20,074 bases of DNA, taken from the NCBI GenBank assembly GCA_027483745.1, contig JAIXTZ010000131.1, positions 1 through 20,074 of the forward strand, in the 5' to 3' direction. Below, in pieces: positions 16,816 through 20,074 of this stretch. Numbering within the stretch: the first letter of the stretch is position 1; each line of letters opens with the position of its first letter. Source of the DNA: Lysobacteraceae bacterium (GTDB lineage: Bacteria; Pseudomonadota; Gammaproteobacteria; Xanthomonadales; Xanthomonadaceae). A program made the translations under genes and the position numbers. Under the pieces are notes generated by a model. That model did no database searches. It worked only from the letters and a program-made list of their open reading frames with translations, and was not told where the DNA came from.

Positions 16816-16879
16816 CGCGCATTGAGCCCGGGCGCGGGTGACACAAGCGTGAAGTCATGGCGCCCGGCACACTGCGCCC

Positions 16880-17218
16880 ATGTGGACCTACCTCGCCCCC
16901 CTCCTGCTGCTGCTCGGCTCGAACGTGTTCATGACGTTCGCCTGGTACGGGCACCTGAAGTTCAAGACCACCCCACTGCTCACCGTGATCCTCGTCAGCT
17001 GGGGCATCGCCTTCTTCGAGTACTGCCTGCAGGTTCCGGCCAACCGGATGGGGCATCAGGTGTACTCGGCCGCGCAGCTGAAGGGCATCCAGGAAATCCT
17101 CACCCTGTCCGTCTTCGCGGCGTTCTCGGTCACGTACCTCGGCGAGGCGATCCGTTGGAACCACATCGCCGCCTTCGTGCTGATCGTCGCCGCGGCCTTC
17201 CTGCTCTTCCTCGAATGA
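16880..17218 (+). CDS. DUF486 / DMT-family small membrane protein
   Basis: This 112-residue integral inner-membrane protein has four hydrophobic helices (about 4-22, 33-50, 72-88, 94-111). The text NVFMTFAWYGHLKFK, ILVSWGIAFFEYCLQVPANRMG, SAAQLKGIQEILTLSVFAAFSV and RWNHIAAFVLI is diagnostic of the DUF486 family. That family is related to the drug/metabolite transporter superfamily, and no transport substrate is established as far as I know. The start is the only in-frame ATG that gives the standard N-terminus. No Shine-Dalgarno is visible before it, so initiation may be leaderless or weak. It is divergent from the ColR-like regulator and convergent with the MATE gene, with only 9 nt between stops. 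Confidence 0.93.
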   Translation: MWTYLAPLLLLLGSNVFMTFAWYGHLKFKTTPLLTVILVSWGIAFFEYCLQVPANRMGHQVYSAAQLKGIQEILTLSVFAAFSVTYLGEAIRWNHIAAFVLIVAAAFLLFLE

Positions 17219-17227
17219 GGCGCCGCC

Positions 17228-18586
17228 TCAGTCCGTGGCGTCGACGAGCGCCGGCGGTGACCCGGAACGACTGAGCCGCAGGAAGCGCAGCGCGAGAGCG
17301 ACGGCGGCGATGGCGAGGCCCACGCCGAACCCGGCCCAGACGCCCGGCGCCCCCAGATCAAACGCGAATCCGAACAGGGCCGAAAGCGGCAGCGCGATCA
17401 GCCAGTAGGCCACCAGCGAGACGCGGGTCGGGAAGTCGTTGTCGAGCATCCCGCGCAGCGCGCCGAGGCTCACCGACTGCACGCCGTCCATCAGCTGGGT
17501 GAAGCCAAAGACAAAGAAGATCGCCGCCGCCGCGGCGATGACCGCCGGGTCGTCGACGAACAACCCCCCGATCCACGCGCCCGCGAACAGGAACAGCAGG
17601 GCGAAGCCGCCCATCCAGCCGGTCACGACCAGCAGCCCCGCTTGCCCGATCGCGGCGACCCGCGGCCATTCGCCGGCACCGATCACCTGCGCGATGCGGA
17701 TGGTGACCGCGCCCGCGACGCCGAGCGGCAGCATGTACAGCGTGCTCCCCACGGACAGCGCGATCTGGTTGCCGGCGAGCGCGACCGCACCGAACAGGCC
17801 GATCAGCACGCCGGCCACCGCCACGGCGGCTCCTTCCATGAACAGCTGCACCGTCATCGGCCGCCCTTCGTTCCACTGCCGCGAGAGCTCCGCGCGCTCG
17901 AAACGCCGCGGCCCCCACCAGGCGCGCAGCGAGGGAAGATGGCGCACCACCACCCAACCGACCACCGCGCCGATGGCCTGTGCCGCCAGGCTGGCGATGC
18001 CCGCGCCCGTCAGGCCGAGTCGCGGAAAGCCCCAATGGCCGTAGATTAGCAGCCAGTTGAAGAACACGTTGAGCAAGGCGGGCAGCACGGTCACGGCCAC
18101 GCTGAGCCAAGGCCGGCCCGCCGCATCAAGCAGGTTCTTGACCACCATCGCGTGGGTAAAGGCGAGCATCGAGGCGCTGAGGCACAGCCAGTACGGGCCG
18201 ATCACGGCCAGCACCTCGTCCGGCTGCCCCGCGTAGGGCAGCGCCAGCAGGCCCGCGGCCATCAGCAGCGCGCCGGCCAGTCCGCCGACGCTGGCCAGCA
18301 GCGCGCCGTGCCGCGCGATGTGACCGATGCCGCCCAGATCGCCGCTGCCGAAGCAGCGCCCGGCGAACAGACCCACGGGGCCGGCGAATCCATACAGGCC
18401 GGCGTAGAAGATGATCGCCACCGACGTCGTCAACGACACCGCCGCCAAGGGCGTGGCGCCGAGCGGCCCCAACATCGCCGTGTCCACCAGCGTCACGCCG
18501 GTCGATGCAACGAGGCCGGCCACCAGCGGCGCGGCGAGCGCGGCGAGTGGGCCGATCTCGGCGAGGGCGCGGCGCGGCGTGCTCAG
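17228..18586 (-). CDS. MATE-family multidrug/cation efflux transporter
   Basis: This is an inner-membrane exporter of about 452 residues with roughly twelve hydrophobic helices, the usual MATE length. Typical text includes LAEIGPLAALAAPLVAG near the N-terminus, VDTAMLGPLG, LDAAGRPWLSVAVTVLPALLNVFFNWLLIYG and ALAGNQIALSVGSTLYMLPLGVAGAVTIRIAQ, which echoes the second-half MATE repeat. The start is a problem: in-frame ATG or GTG codons lie far upstream, inside the Mpo1-like gene, where the translation is non-MATE. CTG at 18586, overlapping the upstream stop as CTGA, gives a normal N-terminus and is preferred here. It is the last gene of the mazG-HAD-Mpo1-like cluster. The substrate is unknown. 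Confidence 0.92.
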   Translation of the reverse strand: MSTPRRALAEIGPLAALAAPLVAGLVASTGVTLVDTAMLGPLGATPLAAVSLTTSVAIIFYAGLYGFAGPVGLFAGRCFGSGDLGGIGHIARHGALLASVGGLAGALLMAAGLLALPYAGQPDEVLAVIGPYWLCLSASMLAFTHAMVVKNLLDAAGRPWLSVAVTVLPALLNVFFNWLLIYGHWGFPRLGLTGAGIASLAAQAIGAVVGWVVVRHLPSLRAWWGPRRFERAELSRQWNEGRPMTVQLFMEGAAVAVAGVLIGLFGAVALAGNQIALSVGSTLYMLPLGVAGAVTIRIAQVIGAGEWPRVAAIGQAGLLVVTGWMGGFALLFLFAGAWIGGLFVDDPAVIAAAAAIFFVFGFTQLMDGVQSVSLGALRGMLDNDFPTRVSLVAYWLIALPLSALFGFAFDLGAPGVWAGFGVGLAIAAVALALRFLRLSRSGSPPALVDATD

Positions 18587-18900
18587 AACGGGATCTTCCC
18601 GGTCAGCACGTCCTTGAACATCACCCAGTCGCCCATCAGCGAGTAGACCGGGTGCTTGAACGTGGCGGGCTTGTTGTGTTCGAAGAAGAAATGTCCGACC
18701 CAAGCGAAGCCGTAGCCGCACACCGGCAGCGCGAACAGCCACCACGGCGAAAGCACCTGCGCCACGACGAGGCCGAGGATCACCAGAACCCCCGTCGAGC
18801 CGATCACGTGCAGCCGCCGCGACGTGCGGTTGCGGTGCTCGCCGAGATAGAACGGATAGAACTCGCGGAAGCTGGCGAAACCGGTCGTGGGCGGGGTCAT
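18583..18900 (-). CDS. Mpo1-like (DUF962) small membrane protein, putative 2-hydroxy fatty acid dioxygenase
   Basis: This 105-residue protein starts at 18900, giving the standard N-terminus FREFYPFYLGEHRNRTSRRLHVIGS. Two hydrophobic segments (about 35-49 and 52-68) separate the His clusters. H22 (EHRN), H31 (LHVIG), H70 (VGH) and H75 (FEHNKPATF) correspond to the conserved histidines of the DUF962/Mpo1 family. Yeast Mpo1 is an Fe(II)-dependent dioxygenase in alpha-oxidation of 2-hydroxy fatty acids from phytosphingosine; a similar role here is inference. The stop overlaps the MATE start (CTGA). It is 64 nt downstream of the HAD phosphatase gene, and its Shine-Dalgarno is weak. Confidence 0.92.
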   Translation of the reverse strand: MTPPTTGFASFREFYPFYLGEHRNRTSRRLHVIGSTGVLVILGLVVAQVLSPWWLFALPVCGYGFAWVGHFFFEHNKPATFKHPVYSLMGDWVMFKDVLTGKIPF

Positions 18901-18964
18901 GTCAGGTCTTGTCGAGGGGCGGTGCGCCGTCGAGGCTAAACTTGGCGCGTCGAGGCGGCATGAA

Positions 18965-19603
18965 TCAGCGCATTGTGTCGCCGTTCGGCCATGGTGCGCC
19001 GCGGTAGGTGGCGGTCGCCGCCAGGGCCAGCATCGGCAGGTCTTCCACAGTGTCGCCATGCGCCTCGATGCGTTCTCGCGGCCAATCACCGACAAGGGCG
19101 CGAATGCGCTCTACCTTCGATTCACCGGCGCACTGCGGTCCGTCGTAGCGGCCGGTCAAGCGCCCCTCGCAGCATTCGAGCGCGGAGGCCAGAAGTTCGA
19201 CGCCCTCTGCCTCGCACCATGGCCGAAGCAGCGCGTCGAGGTTTCCGGAAACGACGACGACGCGATCCCCAGCGGCCCGACGGGCACGCAGTCTCGCCAG
19301 CATGTCGGGGCGCACCAGCACCGGGAACCGCCCAGCCGCGAACGCACGGGCGAACGCCTCGAAGTGCTCACGTGCCATCCCGGAGAACGCGAGCCGCACG
19401 ATGGCCGCGCGCATCACGACGCCAGACACCCAACCCGCCCGGTAGGCGAGCACCAAGGGCGCGAGCAGCAGCCCCCCAAGGCGAACGCGCCACCGCGGTG
19501 CCGCGAAACGCACGAACAGCGGGAAAGTCTCGACCGTGGTCAGCGTGCCATCGAAGTCGAACAGCACCAGGCGCGGCGTCGACGCCGTGTCGCCCTCGCT
19601 CAT
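18965..19603 (-). CDS. HAD-IB family phosphatase (PgpC/YfhB- or SerB-like)
   Basis: This 212-residue phosphohydrolase has all HAD motifs: DFDGT at 16-20 (nucleophile D16, acid/base D18), motif II VSGN (S119), motif III K163 (ESKVERI) and motif IV GDTVEDLPML (D184, D188). The segment VRLGGLLLAPLVLAYRAGWVSG (about 40-61) is hydrophobic and sits in the cap. This is typical of membrane-facing HAD-IB enzymes such as PgpC, which dephosphorylates phosphatidylglycerol phosphate; that substrate is only one possibility. The ATG at 19603 overlaps the mazG stop (ATGA), so translation is probably coupled and a longer upstream start is unlikely. Neighbouring Mpo1-like and MATE genes make a lipid-related role conceivable but unproven. 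Confidence 0.9.
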   Translation of the reverse strand: MSEGDTASTPRLVLFDFDGTLTTVETFPLFVRFAAPRWRVRLGGLLLAPLVLAYRAGWVSGVVMRAAIVRLAFSGMAREHFEAFARAFAAGRFPVLVRPDMLARLRARRAAGDRVVVVSGNLDALLRPWCEAEGVELLASALECCEGRLTGRYDGPQCAGESKVERIRALVGDWPRERIEAHGDTVEDLPMLALAATATYRGAPWPNGDTMR

Positions 19604-20074
19604 CCGCCGCGCTCGATGCGCTTGGCCTCGTCCCACAGCGCACTCTGCTCGTCCAGCGACAGCGCCGCGAACTCGCGTCCCTGCGCACGCGCCAGCGCTT
19701 CCATCTGGCGGAAGCGGCGCTCGTACTTGGCATTCGCGCGGCGCAAGGCCGTGCCCGGATCGACCTTGGCCTTGCGCGCGAGGTTCATCGCCACGAACAG
19801 CAGGTCGCCGATCTCGTCTTCCACCGCGTCCTGCCGCTCGGGCGAGGCCGGCATCGCCAGCGCCTCACGCACTTCCTCGAGTTCCTCCTCGAGCTTGGCG
19901 ATCACCGGCGTAGCGTCCGGCCAGTCGTAGCCGACGTTGGCGCCGCGCTTCTGCAGCTTCAGCGCGCGCTGCCACTCCGGCAGCGCCTTGGGCACGTCGT
20001 CGAGCGCCGAGGGCGGCGTGTCGGCATCGCGCCGCTTCGCCGCGCGCTCCGCGGCCTTCATCTTCTCCCATGCC
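19600..20074 (-). CDS. mazG: Nucleoside triphosphate pyrophosphohydrolase MazG, C-terminal part (5' end beyond window)
   Basis: MazG hydrolyses NTPs and dNTPs to monophosphates and pyrophosphate, a house-cleaning and (p)ppGpp-linked role. The frame is open to the right edge, reading AWEKMKAAER there, which matches the middle of E. coli MazG (NWEQIKAAER). About 158 residues of the roughly 265-280 are present. The C-terminal MazG domain has QKRGANVGYDWPD and the metal-binding helices KLEEELEEVREAL and EDEIGDLLFVAMNLARK, with the expected EExxE and ExxD residues. NAKYERRFRQME follows, as in the family. An internal ATG at 20061 is not the true start. The stop overlaps the HAD phosphatase start. 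Confidence 0.97.
   Translation of the reverse strand, partial: AWEKMKAAERAAKRRDADTPPSALDDVPKALPEWQRALKLQKRGANVGYDWPDATPVIAKLEEELEEVREALAMPASPERQDAVEDEIGDLLFVAMNLARKAKVDPGTALRRANAKYERRFRQMEALARAQGREFAALSLDEQSALWDEAKRIERGG

Noticed and set aside
18587..18745. N-terminal extension of the MATE gene to an upstream ATG
   Set aside because: The added 53 residues are an out-of-frame reading of the Mpo1-like gene, Arg-rich and unlike any MATE N-terminus.
18887..19930. 347-codon plus-strand frame across the HAD and mazG genes
   Set aside because: Runs antisense through two recognisable genes and turns into Ser/Arg-rich low complexity.

Overview
This 20 kb window is chromosomal DNA of a very GC-rich Gram-negative bacterium. 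The best guess is a gammaproteobacterium of the Xanthomonadaceae/Lysobacteraceae type. That rests on a ColR/ColS-like two-component pair, a large TonB-dependent receptor with a C-terminal Phe, a propeller-GGDEF protein, PrfC, MazG and several lipoproteins. No rRNA, tRNA, CRISPR array, integrase or recognisable insertion sequence was seen, so this looks like core or lightly accessory chromosome.

Layout, left to right. (1) At 1-4369 (+), the 3' part of sdaA (L-serine dehydratase) is followed after 10 nt by a Reg_prop/Y_Y_Y/GGDEF diguanylate cyclase. (2) At 4370-10279 lies a group that reads as organophosphate acquisition: a PhoA-superfamily lipoprotein (+), a TonB-dependent receptor (-), and a phytase-like beta-propeller lipoprotein (+) overlapping an M23 peptidase gene. 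Two sites resembling Pho boxes lie upstream of the phosphatase and the receptor, and a pair of hairpins separates those two convergent genes. (3) At 10280-12955 (+), prfC has its own TATAAT promoter element and is followed 7 nt later by an alpha/beta hydrolase strikingly like animal MEST/PEG1. (4) At 12956-13292 is a gene-free stretch holding a roughly 190 bp fold-back element and other stem-loops. (5) At 13293-16762 (-), a colR-colS-like operon is followed by a secreted plant-type asparaginase/isoaspartyl peptidase, whose ribosome binding site sits inside a hairpin, and by a small orphan protein. (6) At 16880-17218 (+) is a DUF486 membrane protein. (7) At 17228-20074 (-), a tightly packed mazG (partial) - HAD phosphatase - Mpo1-like (DUF962) - MATE exporter cluster runs in from the right edge.

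The most interesting points are: the phosphatase/receptor/phytase-like group with its candidate Pho boxes; the phosphatase's apparent lack of all three canonical zinc-binding histidines; the bacterial MEST homologue; the fold-back repeat; the sequestered ribosome binding site; and a probable CTG start codon for the MATE gene. No wholly new multi-gene defence or mobile system was found. Family calls come from reading motifs by eye and from remembered homologues; no database search was run.
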